Shown here: positions 28,006 through 37,687 of the stretch, piece after piece
Numbering within the stretch: position 1 is the first letter of the stretch
Layout of the letters: the number at the start of each line of letters is the position of its first letter
Assembly: GCF_018326005.1 (NCBI RefSeq)
Contig: NZ_AP021903.1
Location: 2,296,001 to 2,360,000, forward strand
Direction: 5' to 3'
Length of the DNA stretch: 64,000 bases
From: Pseudomonas sp. Seg1
GTDB lineage: Bacteria > Pseudomonadota > Gammaproteobacteria > Pseudomonadales > Pseudomonadaceae
Position numbers and translations under genes: made by a program
The notes under the pieces: generated by a model
Database searches by the model: none
Seen by the model: the letters and a program-made list of their open reading frames with translations, nothing else
Told to the model about the DNA's origin: nothing

Positions 28006-30384
28006 ATGAAATTCAGTGAACAATGGCTGCGTGGCTGGGTTAGCCCGCAGGTAGATCGCGACGAGCTGGTTGCTCGTCTGTCGATGGCCGGTCTTGAGGT
28101 CGATAGCGTTACGCCGGCCGCCGGTGTATTCAGTGGCGTGGTGGTGGGCGAGGTGCTGAGCACCGAGCAACACCCTGATGCTGACAAGTTGCGTGTGTGC
28201 CAGGTCAGTAATGGTGCGGAAACCTTCCAGGTCGTATGCGGTGCGCCAAACGTGCGTCCGGGCCTGAAGATTCCGTTCGCCATGATCGGTGCCGAGTTGC
28301 CAGGCGACTTCAAGATCAAGAAGGCCAAGCTGCGCGGCGTTGAGTCCAACGGCATGCTTTGCTCGCAAGCCGAGCTGCAAGTCGGTGAAGGCAACGACGG
28401 TCTGATGGAACTGCCGGCCGATGCGCCGGTGGGCGAAGATTTCCGTGTGTATCTGGATCTGGAAGACGCCAGCATCGAGGTTGACCTGACCCCGAACCGT
28501 GGCGACTGCCTGTCCCTGGCCGGTCTGGCTCGTGAAGTCGGCGCGCTGTACGCCGTTCCGGTCACCCGTCCTGTCGTGATGACTATTCCTGCCGTGCACG
28601 AAGAAGTGCGTTCGGTAGAAGTCCTGGCGCCGGCTGCCTGCCCGCGATACCTGGGCCGTGTTATCCGCAACGTTGACCTGTCCAAGCCTACGCCGCTGTG
28701 GATGGTCGAACGCCTGCGCCGTGCCGAAGTGCGCAGCATCGACGCTGCCGTCGACATCACCAACTACGTGATGCTCGAGCTGGGTCAGCCGCTGCACGCT
28801 TTCGATCTTGCCGAAATCAATGGCGGTATCCGCGTGCGCATGGCGGAAGAGGGCGAGAAACTGGTTCTGCTCGACGGTCAGGAAGTTAGCCTGCGTAGCG
28901 ATACGCTGGTGATCGCTGACCACACCCGCGCTCTGGCGATTGCCGGTGTGATGGGTGGCGAGCACAGCGGCGTGTCCGCGACCACTCGCGATGTATTCCT
29001 GGAAAGTGCGTTCTTCGATCAGATCGCGGTCGCGGGCAAAGCTCGTTCCTACGGCCTGCATACCGATGCTTCGCACCGTTACGAGCGTGGTGTGGATTGG
29101 CAGCTGGCCCGTGAAGCCATGGAGCGGGCCACCGGCCTGCTGCTGGAAATCACTGGCGGCGAAGCCGGCCCGATCATCGAGACAGTCAGCGAGCAACATC
29201 TGCCGTCGATCGCGCCGATCACCCTGCGTGCCCAGCGCATTACCCAGATGCTCGGCATGGAAATGGATTCGGCGCAGGTCGAGCGTCTGCTCAGCGCCTT
29301 GGGTCTGAACATTTCCGCCGATGGTGCAGGCCAGTGGCGCGTAGAAGTGCCAAGCCATCGCTTCGACATTAGTCTGGAAGTCGATCTGATCGAAGAGCTG
29401 GCTCGCCTGTACGGCTACAACCGTCTGCCGGTTCGTTACCCGCAAGCGCGTCTGGCGCCACAAGCCAAGGCTGAAGCGCGTAGCGATCTGCCGGAGCTGC
29501 GTCGTCTGCTGGTGGCGCGCGGTTATCAGGAAGCGATCACTTACAGCTTCATCGATCCAAAGCAGTTCGAACTGTTCAACCCAGGCGTCGAGCCGCTGTT
29601 GTTGGCCAATCCGATCTCCAATGACATGGCCGCTATGCGTCCGTCGTTGTGGCCGGGTCTGGTCAAGGCGTTGCAGCACAACTTGAATCGTCAGCAGGAT
29701 CGCGTGCGTCTGTTCGAAAGCGGTCTGCGCTTCGTTGGTCAGCTGGAAGGTCTGAAGCAAGAGCCGATGCTGTCCGGTGTTGTCTGCGGTAGCCGTCTGC
29801 CGGAAGGTTGGGCGCAGGGTCGCGATACTGTGGACTTCTTCGACGTCAAAGCTGACGTAGAAGCTGTACTGGGTTTTGCCGGTGCGCTGGACTCGTTCAC
29901 TTTCGCACCGGGCAAACACCCGGCGCTGCACCCGGGTCAAACCGCACGCATTGAGCGCGAAGGGCGTGAAGTCGGCTTCATCGGCGCCATTCACCCGGAA
30001 CTGTCGAAAGCTTTGGGTCTGGATCGTCCAGTCTTTGTTTTCGAGCTGGTTCTGGCGGAAGTGGCACTCGGTAAAATGCCGAAATTCCACGAGTTGTCGC
30101 GCTTTCCTGAAGTGCGTCGTGACCTTGCACTGATCGCGCACAAAGACGTTGCAGCCTCGGCTGTATTGGACGTAATCCGTGAAAATGCAGGCGAATGGCT
30201 CACAGATCTAAGGCTGTTTGACGTTTATCAGGGTAAAGGCATTGATCCTGATAGAAAAAGCCTTGCAGTTGGCTTGACCTGGCAGCATCCATCGCGCACT
30301 CTTAATGACGATGAGGTGAATTCGACGACGCAAAATATCCTCACCTCGCTCGAACAAAGGTTGAACGCCACGTTAAGGAAGTGA
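28006..30384 (+). CDS. pheT: Phenylalanyl-tRNA synthetase beta subunit
   Basis: This 792-aa subunit has an N-terminal tRNA-binding OB domain (VVVGEVLSTEQHPDADKLRV), the B3/B4 editing domain (VDLTPNRGDCLSLAGLAREV), the B5 region and the C-terminal ferredoxin-like anticodon domain (FHELSRFPEVRRDLALIAHK). It corrects mischarged Tyr-tRNA and supports the alpha subunit. AGGAGAG lies before the start. It ends 3 nt before ihfA. Confidence 0.98.
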   Translation: MKFSEQWLRGWVSPQVDRDELVARLSMAGLEVDSVTPAAGVFSGVVVGEVLSTEQHPDADKLRVCQVSNGAETFQVVCGAPNVRPGLKIPFAMIGAELPGDFKIKKAKLRGVESNGMLCSQAELQVGEGNDGLMELPADAPVGEDFRVYLDLEDASIEVDLTPNRGDCLSLAGLAREVGALYAVPVTRPVVMTIPAVHEEVRSVEVLAPAACPRYLGRVIRNVDLSKPTPLWMVERLRRAEVRSIDAAVDITNYVMLELGQPLHAFDLAEINGGIRVRMAEEGEKLVLLDGQEVSLRSDTLVIADHTRALAIAGVMGGEHSGVSATTRDVFLESAFFDQIAVAGKARSYGLHTDASHRYERGVDWQLAREAMERATGLLLEITGGEAGPIIETVSEQHLPSIAPITLRAQRITQMLGMEMDSAQVERLLSALGLNISADGAGQWRVEVPSHRFDISLEVDLIEELARLYGYNRLPVRYPQARLAPQAKAEARSDLPELRRLLVARGYQEAITYSFIDPKQFELFNPGVEPLLLANPISNDMAAMRPSLWPGLVKALQHNLNRQQDRVRLFESGLRFVGQLEGLKQEPMLSGVVCGSRLPEGWAQGRDTVDFFDVKADVEAVLGFAGALDSFTFAPGKHPALHPGQTARIEREGREVGFIGAIHPELSKALGLDRPVFVFELVLAEVALGKMPKFHELSRFPEVRRDLALIAHKDVAASAVLDVIRENAGEWLTDLRLFDVYQGKGIDPDRKSLAVGLTWQHPSRTLNDDEVNSTTQNILTSLEQRLNATLRK

Positions 30385-30387
30385 CGT

Positions 30388-30690
30388 ATGGGGGCTTTGA
30401 CGAAAGCTGAGATGGCGGAACGTCTGTATGAAGAGCTGGGCCTGAACAAGCGGGAAGCCAAGGAATTGGTCGAACTGTTTTTCGAGGAGATCAGGCACGC
30501 TCTTGAAGACAACGAGCAGGTCAAATTGTCCGGTTTCGGCAATTTCGATCTTCGGGACAAACGCCAGCGGCCTGGCCGCAACCCGAAAACGGGGGAAGAA
30601 ATCCCGATCACGGCTCGCCGTGTGGTCACCTTTCGTCCAGGGCAGAAGTTGAAGGCCCGAGTTGAGGCTTATGCTGGAACCAAGTCATAA
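30388..30690 (+). CDS. ihfA: Integration host factor alpha subunit
   Basis: This 100-aa HU/IHF-family protein has [20 protein letters not shown] and the DNA-intercalating arm [20 protein letters not shown] with the conserved proline. It bends DNA as a heterodimer with IHF-beta and also supports integrase-mediated recombination, relevant to the island integrated 460 bp away. It sits directly after pheT, as in other gamma-proteobacteria. Confidence 0.97.
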   Translation: MGALTKAEMAERLYEELGLNKREAKELVELFFEEIRHALEDNEQVKLSGFGNFDLRDKRQRPGRNPKTGEEIPITARRVVTFRPGQKLKARVEAYAGTKS

Positions 30691-31027
30691 CGACGAACTA
30701 CCCGTCATCCCGGGCAAACGCTACTTCACCATTGGTGAAGTCAGCGAGCTGTGTGCCGTAAAGCCACACGTGCTGCGCTACTGGGAGCAGGAGTTTCCTC
30801 AACTCAACCCCGTCAAACGCCGCGGAAACCGCCGGTATTATCAGCGCCAGGACGTGCTGATGATCCGGCAGATCCGCGCGCTCCTTTACGATCAGGGTTT
30901 TACCATCGGCGGCGCACGTTTGCGTCTGTCCGGCGATGAAGCCAAAGACGACACCACCCAGTACAAGCAAATGATCCGCCAGATGATCGCCGAGCTCGAA
31001 GATGTGCTGGTGGTACTCAAGAAATAA
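30671..31027 (+). CDS. MerR-family transcriptional regulator downstream of ihfA
   Basis: This 118-aa protein has an N-terminal MerR winged helix ([20 protein letters not shown], then [20 protein letters not shown]) and a short helical C-terminus without cysteines. It is therefore not a metal sensor. It overlaps the end of ihfA by 20 nt and is the standard partner gene after ihfA in Pseudomonas. Its targets are unknown. Confidence 0.9.
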   Translation: MLEPSHNDELPVIPGKRYFTIGEVSELCAVKPHVLRYWEQEFPQLNPVKRRGNRRYYQRQDVLMIRQIRALLYDQGFTIGGARLRLSGDEAKDDTTQYKQMIRQMIAELEDVLVVLKK

Positions 31028-31116
31028 AAAGCTGCGTTTGAATACTTCCAGTTTTCAAAAGCTTGCGATATATTCTTGAGCGCTCTTAGAGGTGAAGAGC
31101 GAAATGCAACATCAGT

Positions 31117-31193
31117 CGGGGCGTAGCGCAGTCCGGTAGCGCACTAGCATGGGGTGCTAGGGGTCGAGTGTTCGAATCACTCCGTCCCGACCA
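31117..31193 (+). tRNA. tRNA-Pro(GGG), island integration target
   Basis: A 77-nt cloverleaf has an acceptor stem CGGGGCG/CGTCCCG, anticodon arm CTAGC-ATGGGGT-GCTAG (anticodon GGG), T loop TTCGAAT and encoded CCA. The 3' part from the anticodon loop onward is duplicated at 61726-61771, so the gene was restored by the integrated element. Confidence 0.95.
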
Positions 31194-31194
31194 T
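31149..31194 (+). repeat. attL: 46-bp direct repeat at the left end of the genomic island
   Basis: This 46-bp stretch, from the anticodon loop of tRNA-Pro to one base past CCA, recurs exactly at 61726-61771. It marks the left junction of an island of about 30.6 kb. Confidence 0.93.
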
Positions 31195-31205
31195 ATAATT
31201 CAAGG

Positions 31206-31241
31206 GGTTGCGAGATTTTATCTCGCGACCATTTTTTATTT
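31206..31241 (+). terminator. Terminator after tRNA-Pro
   Basis: The stem GGTTGCGAGAT / ATCTCGCGACC (one G-U pair) with a short T-rich loop is followed by ATTTTTTATTTTT. It lies inside the island side of attL, so the current tRNA-Pro terminator may have been brought by the island. Confidence 0.8.
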
Positions 31242-31249
31242 TTGGTCGT

Positions 31250-31265
31250 TTTTACCCCCACAAAA
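31250..31265 (+). repeat. 16-bp repeat near attL, candidate integrase arm site
   Basis: TTTTACCCCCACAAAA lies 56 bp inside attL and recurs in direct orientation at 61583-61598, just upstream of the integrase gene. Paired short repeats at both element ends are typical of arm-type binding sites of P4-like tyrosine integrases. Confidence 0.55.
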
Positions 31266-31449
31266 CCACTGGCTCTGGGTGGAATCCTCGCGGCTTCCGC
31301 GTGGGCGGACGCAGTCTTTGGCGCTCACGCGTGGTCTCTTTACCAATGTTGTTTGGTCTTTCTCTTCAGGTCCTGATGTTTTTGAGTGTTTAAGACTATT
31401 TTCTTGCTTATTGAGAACTACATACAGGTCAACCAGCAGCTTGTTTATC

Positions 31450-32355
31450 TCAGGTCGCTCGGGTCATCCTGCGTACTCGGTAGTTAGGCTTGGGCGGCAC
31501 CGGGATCGTATAGCCGTCGGGGACTAAACTGCGTAGGTCGTAGCCCATCATGAACAATCCAGCTTCAAAGGCGTGGCAGCGGTCTACCAGGTGAGGCTGC
31601 TTGGCGAATAGTTCGGACCCTTCTAGCGCCGCGCGAATGATCCAACCTAATTGGAGCTGGCGCCGTGCCCAAAGGTGGCGACTGGTGGTGGAGAGTCGCG
31701 GTGTACCGTTGTAGCCAAGCTTTAAGTCTTGTGGGTTTCGAATCTGGTCGCCAATCCCTGGCCCCCAGGCGAAGTCCAGTGCCTGCGACGCAGTGGTGCC
31801 GGTGCCTTGGCGGTACAGGTGGTAGAGCAGCGCGATGGCGGCACCGACCCGGCCGTCATAGATGGGAGAGCCTGTGGTGTCAAGCAGGGCATGGATCTTA
31901 GTCATGCCCGAGTCGAATCTTAGGATCTTCTGCTTGGTGAGGTGGTTGAGCTGCTGCTTGCGGTCCAGCGCGAGAAGCGCCTGGCACTGCTTTAGGTAAT
32001 TCACCAAGTTCTTATCGTGCATTTGCTCCTTGAGGAATCCGACGGCGCCATCGACATTTCCCCACGCTAGGATCGCTTCGCAGGCTCCATGCGTGGCGAA
32101 CTCATCGCGGGCGCGAACCGCCAGGCGCAAGCGAATACGCAGCCGGCGCAGCTCCGCCTTAACCGTCTCCCAGTTCCCGCCCCACTGGTATTCCGCCTGA
32201 ACCGCTTCGATACCTTGAACCTTGCAGTCGATCGCTTTGCGCACAAACCTGCTGCGCGCGACCTTCAGATGCACTGGCAGAGTGGGGAGGTTTTCGATTA
32301 GCCACTCGATAAGGCCGAGCACGTCCGGTTGCTCGAGAAACTGCTTGCGATTCAT
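31450..32355 (-). CDS. Hypothetical island protein (301 aa)
   Basis: The family is not recognised. The 301-aa protein from ATG 32355 is soluble and helical, rich in Arg and Leu (LRRLRIRLRLAVRARDEFAT), with SPIYDGRVGAAIALLYHLYR in the middle and a basic C-terminus (KPNYRVRRMTRAT). The frame runs 34 codons further upstream, but MNRKQFLEQPDVLGLIEWLI reads as a natural start. It is the first gene inside attL, transcribed toward the tRNA. The next gene is divergent with a gap of about 215 bp. Codon use is less biased than in the core genes, as expected for acquired DNA. Confidence 0.6.
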   Translation of the reverse strand: MNRKQFLEQPDVLGLIEWLIENLPTLPVHLKVARSRFVRKAIDCKVQGIEAVQAEYQWGGNWETVKAELRRLRIRLRLAVRARDEFATHGACEAILAWGNVDGAVGFLKEQMHDKNLVNYLKQCQALLALDRKQQLNHLTKQKILRFDSGMTKIHALLDTTGSPIYDGRVGAAIALLYHLYRQGTGTTASQALDFAWGPGIGDQIRNPQDLKLGYNGTPRLSTTSRHLWARRQLQLGWIIRAALEGSELFAKQPHLVDRCHAFEAGLFMMGYDLRSLVPDGYTIPVPPKPNYRVRRMTRAT

Positions 32356-32569
32356 TCCATGGTTCCTAGTCGCGTCGTGATGAGGATGAAGCTCTAAGGT
32401 AGAGCTCGACGGGGTATGTTTGAGTGCCTGTTTTTCGATCCACAGTGGATCTTTCACTATTGACTACACTCGACGAGCGGGCATTCGCTTTGGCTAATCC
32501 TAAAAGTCACTTGAGCTGGCATTTGGACGACAGAGCATCTGAATGGACTTTTGATGAGGTCGGAATCAA

Positions 32570-35500
32570 ATGCAAAGGCAAGGCGATTCGATTTTTCTTA
32601 GTGCTTCTGACTTGGTTGGACATCTTAACTGCCGGCACTTAACGAGCCTTGACTTAGCGGTGGCGAATGGCGAGCTAGAACGCCCTGCTATCTGGGACCC
32701 ATTGCTGCAGATTTTATGGGAGCGTGGCACGCGACATGAACAAGGCTTTGTCGAGCACCTACGATCCCAGGGTCTATCCGTGACAATCATTGACGGTATC
32801 GGAGTTGATGACGAATCGGTTGAGCGCACAAGGAGCGCCATGCTCGCTGGGGATGAGATCATAGTACAAGGCGCGTTTCGCGCGAATGGTTGGGTGGGTC
32901 GCACGGATGTCCTCAGGCGAGTAGAGGCCGAGAGCAATCTTGGAGCATGGTCTTATGAGGTGATCGATACCAAGCTTGCTCGTGAGACGAAAGGTGGAAC
33001 TGTCTTGCAGCTTTGCTTGTACGCCGATCTAGTCGGCACCATCCAAGGGGGTTGCCCGACACATAGCTATGTAGTTGCCCCATGGTCCGGGTATGAGCCA
33101 CAGATGTATCGAATGGACGATTACGCAGCGTACTTCCGACGAGTCAAAAGCAGTCTTGTAGCTGCTATCGAGCATGCGGGGGAGTTGATCTATCCTGAAC
33201 CGAAGGAGCATTGCGACATCTGTCGTTGGCAGAGTCGTTGCGACCGGAAACGTCGAGAGGATGACCATCTCTCGCTTGTGGCCGGGATTACCAAAGTCCA
33301 TATCGATGAGTTAAGACGGCACGGCATAGAAACTATGACGGATCTAGCAGCAATGCCGGTTCCGCTTCCATGGAGACCCTCGCGCGGGGCAGTACATTCG
33401 TACGAGCGGGTACGAGAGCAGGCGCGCATTCAGGTCGAGGGACGCGAAGCAGGGAGCGTGCTTCACGAACTTTTACCTGTTACGGAGGGATTCGGTTTAG
33501 CGAGCTTACCCGAACCTTCAGTCGGGGATATCTTCTTCGATCTGGAGGGCGACCCATTTGCTGGGGAAGGCGGCCTTGAGTACTTGTTTGGTTATACTTT
33601 TATTGATGGTAACAATGGCATCGCTTATACGGCTGACTGGGCGCTATCTCGTGAGGAGGAAAAACTGAATTTCGAGCGTTTCATCGATTTCGTCGTCGCT
33701 CGACAGGAGCAATACCCGGATCTGCACATTTACCATTTCGCACCCTATGAGCCGGCTGCTCTAAAACGGTTGATGGGGCGTCATGCAAGTCGTGAAGAAG
33801 AGATTGATGCTCTTCTGCGCTCTAAACGTTTCGTTGACCTTTACAGCGTGATACGAAATGGTCTGCGAGCGAGCGTGGAAAGTTACTCGATCAAAAAGCT
33901 TGAGCCCTTATACGATTTCAGCCGAGATACAGAACTTTCAGAAGCAAACAAGGCGCTTGCTAAGGTTCAAGCATGTCTTGAGCTGGGAGATTTAGCGTTC
34001 ATCAATGATGTTGATCGTTCTGTTGTGACTGGATACAACCGAGATGATTGCGTATCTACATGGCGACTTCGGGACTGGCTAGAAATACAGCGCACCAACT
34101 TGATCAACGTTGGCAATATCATTCCTCGACCGGAAGTCCCTGGGAGCGTGCCAAGCGAGGCACTTGGTGAATGGCAAGAGAAGATCATTGGGCTTATCGA
34201 ACGGTTGACGGACGGGGTTCCTACTGATGCGGCGGAGCGCACGGCCGAGGAGCATGCTCGATGGATTCTCGCGCATTCGCTCGACTGGCACCGGCGAGAA
34301 CAGAAGGCGCTTTGGTGGGAGTATTTCCGCCTTTCCGACCTTATGGCAGAAGATTTGCTCGACGAGCGAGCTGGACTTTCAGGTCTAACATTTGTGGGCG
34401 TGAATGGGGGAACCGCTAAGGCACCCATTCATCGCTACAGCTTCCCTCCTCAAGAAACGGAGATGCGCGGCAGTGAGGATTTGCACACTTTGGGAGGCAG
34501 GAAGCTAGGCAGCGTCGACGCAATTTCTCTGGATGAACGTTGGGTCGATATTAAGAAAAGAGGGGACAGTGCAAATATTCATCCTGAGGCAGTTTTTTCC
34601 CACACAGTTATTAATACGACTGTCCTCGCCAATGCGCTTGTTCGCATCGGCGAACATGTCGTTGCTCATGGGATGGAGGGAGGCGGACCCTTTCAGGCCG
34701 CTCGTGATCCTCTGATGCGTCTGCCCCCTCGTATAGGCAATCAACCGATCCAGCATGAAGGTGAGCCTGCCCTAGATTCCGCACTCCGTGTTGCGGCACA
34801 TATCGAAAGTGGACTGCTTCCAATTCAAGGGCCACCAGGTGCCGGCAAGACGCACACAGGCTCACGCATGATCTGTTCTCTGGTACAAGCCGGGAAGACT
34901 GTTGGAGTGACTGCCAATAGCCACAAGGTCATCCGTAACCTTCTCGATGGAGTTGTGAAGGCTTCTGAAGAAATGGGAATTGATGTTTGCTGCTTTCAAA
35001 AACCTTCGGAGATGGAACCAGATCAGCAGCGATTGCGATTTGTAAAAAGTAATGATGATTTGCTAAACGCCATCGGCAGCAGAGCAAACGTGGCAGGAGG
35101 GACTGCTTGGCTGTGGGCGTCGCCTGATGCAGCGCAATCCGTAGATGTGCTGTTTATTGATGAAGCGGCGCAAATGGCGCTTGCGAATGTAATTGCTGTA
35201 TCACAAGCGGCGAATAGCGTTGTGTTGCTAGGCGATCCGCAACAACTCGATCAGCCGATGCAGGGTAGTCATCCAGAAGGCACTGATGTTTCAGCTCTGC
35301 ATCATATTCTAGGTGAAGAGCAGACGATTGCGTCTGACCGAGGACTTTTTCTTGCGGAGACATGGCGTCTTCATCCGGACATCTGCTCCTATACGTCCGA
35401 ACTATTCTACGAGGGACGTCTTCATCCTCGCCCAGGATTGGAGGCTCAAGCAATTCGCTCACCCGGACGCCTCAATGGTTCAGGCCTCCGCTATGTTGCA

Positions 35501-35962
35501 GTCGTTTCTGAAGGCAATCAGAGTTCATCGCCGGAAGAGGCTGATTGCGTTCGAACGCTCGTGGAGGAAATCCTTGCGTCAGGCACTACCTGGATCGACA
35601 GACATGGTGTTGAGCGACTGATATCGCTTCAAGATATATTAATCATTGCTCCCTACAATGCGCAGGTGTTCGAGCTACAGGACCGCATTTCGGGCGCTCG
35701 GATCGGAACTGTCGACAAATTCCAAGGACAGGAAGCGCCGATCGTTATTTACTCGATGACAACATCAAGTTACGTCGATGCACCGCGTGGCATGGAGTTT
35801 CTCTACAGCCTAAACCGACTGAATGTCGCTACATCACGTGCAAAATGTGTTTGTGTACTCGTTGCGTCACCTACTTTGTTTGAGGCTCAATGCCGAACAC
35901 CCCGCCAGATGCAGCTTGCCAATGCTTTCTGCCGTTACGATGAACTTGCGACGAAAATATAG
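32570..35962 (+). CDS. Fused RecB-like nuclease / RNase H-like / SF1 DNA helicase (TM0106-type)
   Basis: This 1130-aa protein has three parts. The N-terminal third is a RecB/Cas4-like nuclease domain, with SYEVIDTKLARETKGGTVLQ as the D-x-K active site and a late cysteine cluster (CDICRWQSRC, from residue 215) that may hold an Fe-S cluster. The middle third has the acidic DLEGDPF and YFGYTF-like pattern of a DnaQ/RNase H-fold domain. The C-terminal third is a Dna2/UPF1-like SF1 helicase: Walker A GPPGAGKTHT (about residue 754), Walker B LFIDEAAQM (D864), LLGDPQQLDQP, GTVDKFQGQEAPIVIYSMT and LNRLNVATSRAK. Such proteins process DNA ends and some act in defence islands. It is complete and apparently monocistronic. 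Confidence 0.85.
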   Translation: MQRQGDSIFLSASDLVGHLNCRHLTSLDLAVANGELERPAIWDPLLQILWERGTRHEQGFVEHLRSQGLSVTIIDGIGVDDESVERTRSAMLAGDEIIVQGAFRANGWVGRTDVLRRVEAESNLGAWSYEVIDTKLARETKGGTVLQLCLYADLVGTIQGGCPTHSYVVAPWSGYEPQMYRMDDYAAYFRRVKSSLVAAIEHAGELIYPEPKEHCDICRWQSRCDRKRREDDHLSLVAGITKVHIDELRRHGIETMTDLAAMPVPLPWRPSRGAVHSYERVREQARIQVEGREAGSVLHELLPVTEGFGLASLPEPSVGDIFFDLEGDPFAGEGGLEYLFGYTFIDGNNGIAYTADWALSREEEKLNFERFIDFVVARQEQYPDLHIYHFAPYEPAALKRLMGRHASREEEIDALLRSKRFVDLYSVIRNGLRASVESYSIKKLEPLYDFSRDTELSEANKALAKVQACLELGDLAFINDVDRSVVTGYNRDDCVSTWRLRDWLEIQRTNLINVGNIIPRPEVPGSVPSEALGEWQEKIIGLIERLTDGVPTDAAERTAEEHARWILAHSLDWHRREQKALWWEYFRLSDLMAEDLLDERAGLSGLTFVGVNGGTAKAPIHRYSFPPQETEMRGSEDLHTLGGRKLGSVDAISLDERWVDIKKRGDSANIHPEAVFSHTVINTTVLANALVRIGEHVVAHGMEGGGPFQAARDPLMRLPPRIGNQPIQHEGEPALDSALRVAAHIESGLLPIQGPPGAGKTHTGSRMICSLVQAGKTVGVTANSHKVIRNLLDGVVKASEEMGIDVCCFQKPSEMEPDQQRLRFVKSNDDLLNAIGSRANVAGGTAWLWASPDAAQSVDVLFIDEAAQMALANVIAVSQAANSVVLLGDPQQLDQPMQGSHPEGTDVSALHHILGEEQTIASDRGLFLAETWRLHPDICSYTSELFYEGRLHPRPGLEAQAIRSPGRLNGSGLRYVAVVSEGNQSSSPEEADCVRTLVEEILASGTTWIDRHGVERLISLQDILIIAPYNAQVFELQDRISGARIGTVDKFQGQEAPIVIYSMTTSSYVDAPRGMEFLYSLNRLNVATSRAKCVCVLVASPTLFEAQCRTPRQMQLANAFCRYDELATKI

Positions 35963-36012
35963 AAAAAGGAGTTAGTAATCCTGACGGCCGCTGCGTTTTC
36001 TGCTGCATCACC

Positions 36013-36244
36013 ATGGCTCGTGATGATACGTACTCGCCAGGAGCGACATCGCGCACGCGGAGCTTGGGCTTCATTAAATCGCAGGCTCGAAGCTTGCTGC
36101 CGATGGCCAGATCGAAGAGAGCCAGATCTCTGCGTCGATGCCTGCCCCTGCGGTCCAGGACCAGGCGGAGAAATCAGACTTCGTCATGAGCGTTTATCCG
36201 AAAGGCGACAGTGGGGCAGTATCCCCGTCGGTGCAGGGCGCATA
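36013..36244 (+). pseudogene. Frameshifted C-terminal gene fragment
   Basis: Two plus-strand frames join into one plausible protein tail: MARDDTYSPGATSRTRSLGF ending near 36090, then KLAADGQIEESQISASMPAP to YPKGDSGAVSPSVQGA and a stop at 36244. A one-base shift near 36090 separates them. The parent family is not recognised. The remaining sequence of 35963-36381 shows no supported gene. Confidence 0.35.
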
Positions 36245-36381
36245 AATACGCCGGCCGGAATACAGTTGTGAGACGCAATAATCAATCAGCGGATGCGTTT
36301 GAACGATGCCATGCAAGGGTAGCCTGTCACCTATAAGATTTAGGGCTTCAAAAACAGTAATGCGATGAGGTTCGTGTTCCA

Positions 36382-37434
36382 ATGCAGCAACTTAATATCG
36401 CTGTGCCTTATGACGAACGATGCGTGCTCACACCAAGTGGTTGCGCAGTGGTGTGGCCGTTTCTGAATGCAAAGAAAGGCGATGGTCCCTATGAGCTATT
36501 TCTGGACACCAATGCCCTGAGTAAAGTGGATTGGGCGCGCCAGCTACCGCAGTACGTCCGAGACCAGTCAATTCTGAATCCGTTGCCGGCGCTGATGGAA
36601 CAGTGGTTTTCCAATCCAGAGTTTCGCGCTGACCCGATTACCCGGATAGACGCGATGACCCAAACCTTGTGCGATTTGGGCTTTAACTTTCGAGCGAATT
36701 TCGCCGAGCAACAAGTGGCAATTTTACGCAGGAATGAAGCGGCACTGAAGACGCAGTTCAGCCTCATTTTTCCCTATGTAGTGATCATGAAATCATTGCT
36801 GTCGAGGAAGATGCCGGTGGATACGGCGCTGGCTGAGCTTGATCGAATTGGCCAAGCTGATATTCCGCGCTTCACTTCCAGCCTTATGTTGACTGCCTTA
36901 GGGGTTGTGCTGAAAAGTAAGCAGGCGCTCAAACTCGACGGGGATACGAAGCCTGCCTACTCGTATCTGGATTCCTTCCTGGCTTTCCAGTCGGGACAAA
37001 AGGTTGAGGGCAGCCACATCACAGTGCCGTACCTGCGCAACCGGGCGGGGGATTTGAACCTATGGTTGATACTGCCGACGCTACGCCAGCAGGGTTATTC
37101 ATTTATTGGCACACCTGCAGTGGTCACGGGCGATAAAGCACTGCACCGATTGATCCTGCGCGTACTGCCACCGCTGCTGCATGTCAGTCAGAAAACGTGC
37201 TTTTCCATCTTTCCGGAGGGATTGGATGAGGCCCAATGCACGAAAATTCTCCAGACTGTACAGACCGTTGGGATCAGAGACGAGATGACCACGGAGCAGC
37301 GCCGGCAGCGAGTGGCGGCGTTGTTCGAGTTGGCCAAGGATTTTTGTGCCAACGCTGAAGAGCGTGCGGCCGTAGACGAAAGTTGGCAGGAATGGTGCCT
37401 GCCGGGGCTTGGGTTGGATATCCGATTGGACTGA
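36382..37434 (+). CDS. Hypothetical protein with possible PIN-like nuclease fold
   Basis: This 350-aa soluble protein is of unrecognised family. Two regions resemble a PIN nuclease: YELFLDTNALSKVDWARQLP near residue 36 (Asp and Asn after a beta strand), and late in the protein RNRAGDLNLWLILPTLRQQG followed by PAVVTGDKALHRL, the Asp and T-x-D positions of a PIN core. Between them is a long helical insert. If correct it would be a metal-dependent RNase, but the match is by eye only. It follows the nuclease-helicase gene on the same strand with a gap of about 420 bp, and a hairpin terminator comes after it. Confidence 0.5.
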   Translation: MQQLNIAVPYDERCVLTPSGCAVVWPFLNAKKGDGPYELFLDTNALSKVDWARQLPQYVRDQSILNPLPALMEQWFSNPEFRADPITRIDAMTQTLCDLGFNFRANFAEQQVAILRRNEAALKTQFSLIFPYVVIMKSLLSRKMPVDTALAELDRIGQADIPRFTSSLMLTALGVVLKSKQALKLDGDTKPAYSYLDSFLAFQSGQKVEGSHITVPYLRNRAGDLNLWLILPTLRQQGYSFIGTPAVVTGDKALHRLILRVLPPLLHVSQKTCFSIFPEGLDEAQCTKILQTVQTVGIRDEMTTEQRRQRVAALFELAKDFCANAEERAAVDESWQEWCLPGLGLDIRLD

Positions 37435-37444
37435 ACTGCCAGCG

Positions 37445-37468
37445 CCGGTCCTGATTGCTCAGGACCGG
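37445..37468 (+). terminator. Hairpin after the PIN-like gene
   Basis: A perfect 10-bp stem CCGGTCCTGA / TCAGGACCGG with a TTGC loop is followed by AATTAGTTT. It lies 11 bp after the stop codon at 37434. Confidence 0.65.
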
Positions 37469-37534
37469 AATTAGTTTGGTGAACTACGCGCTGGCCAATA
37501 TCACGGCAGTGCCACCGGCGACTTCATCAGAGAG

Positions 37535-37687
37535 TCACGACTCGATCAACACCCGCACCCGCGCCGTCAAGGTGCCGAGTTGTGGAAGTGACTTGAGGAT
37601 GGCCTGCATCAAGGCGCTTTCACTGCCGCGAAAGCCATAAATGGCCTGTTTGATGTCGCCCACCCCGTAGTCACGCCCTGTCGGCAT
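37535..37687 (-). pseudogene. Possible small ORF or gene tail (50 aa)
   Basis: The minus strand encodes MPTGRDYGVGDIKQAIYGFR ... QLGTLTARVRVLIES. The segment GDIKQAIYGFRG resembles a UvrD-family helicase motif (GD-x-KQ-x-IY-x-FRG), but the rest of a helicase is absent. It lies just outside the IS1182-type element and may be a remnant. Confidence 0.25.

Noticed and set aside
36194..36382. 62-aa minus-strand frame with a TTG start
   Set aside because: The sequence looks somewhat protein-like, but it starts at TTG with no ribosome site and its start overlaps the start codon of the 36382 gene; not enough support.
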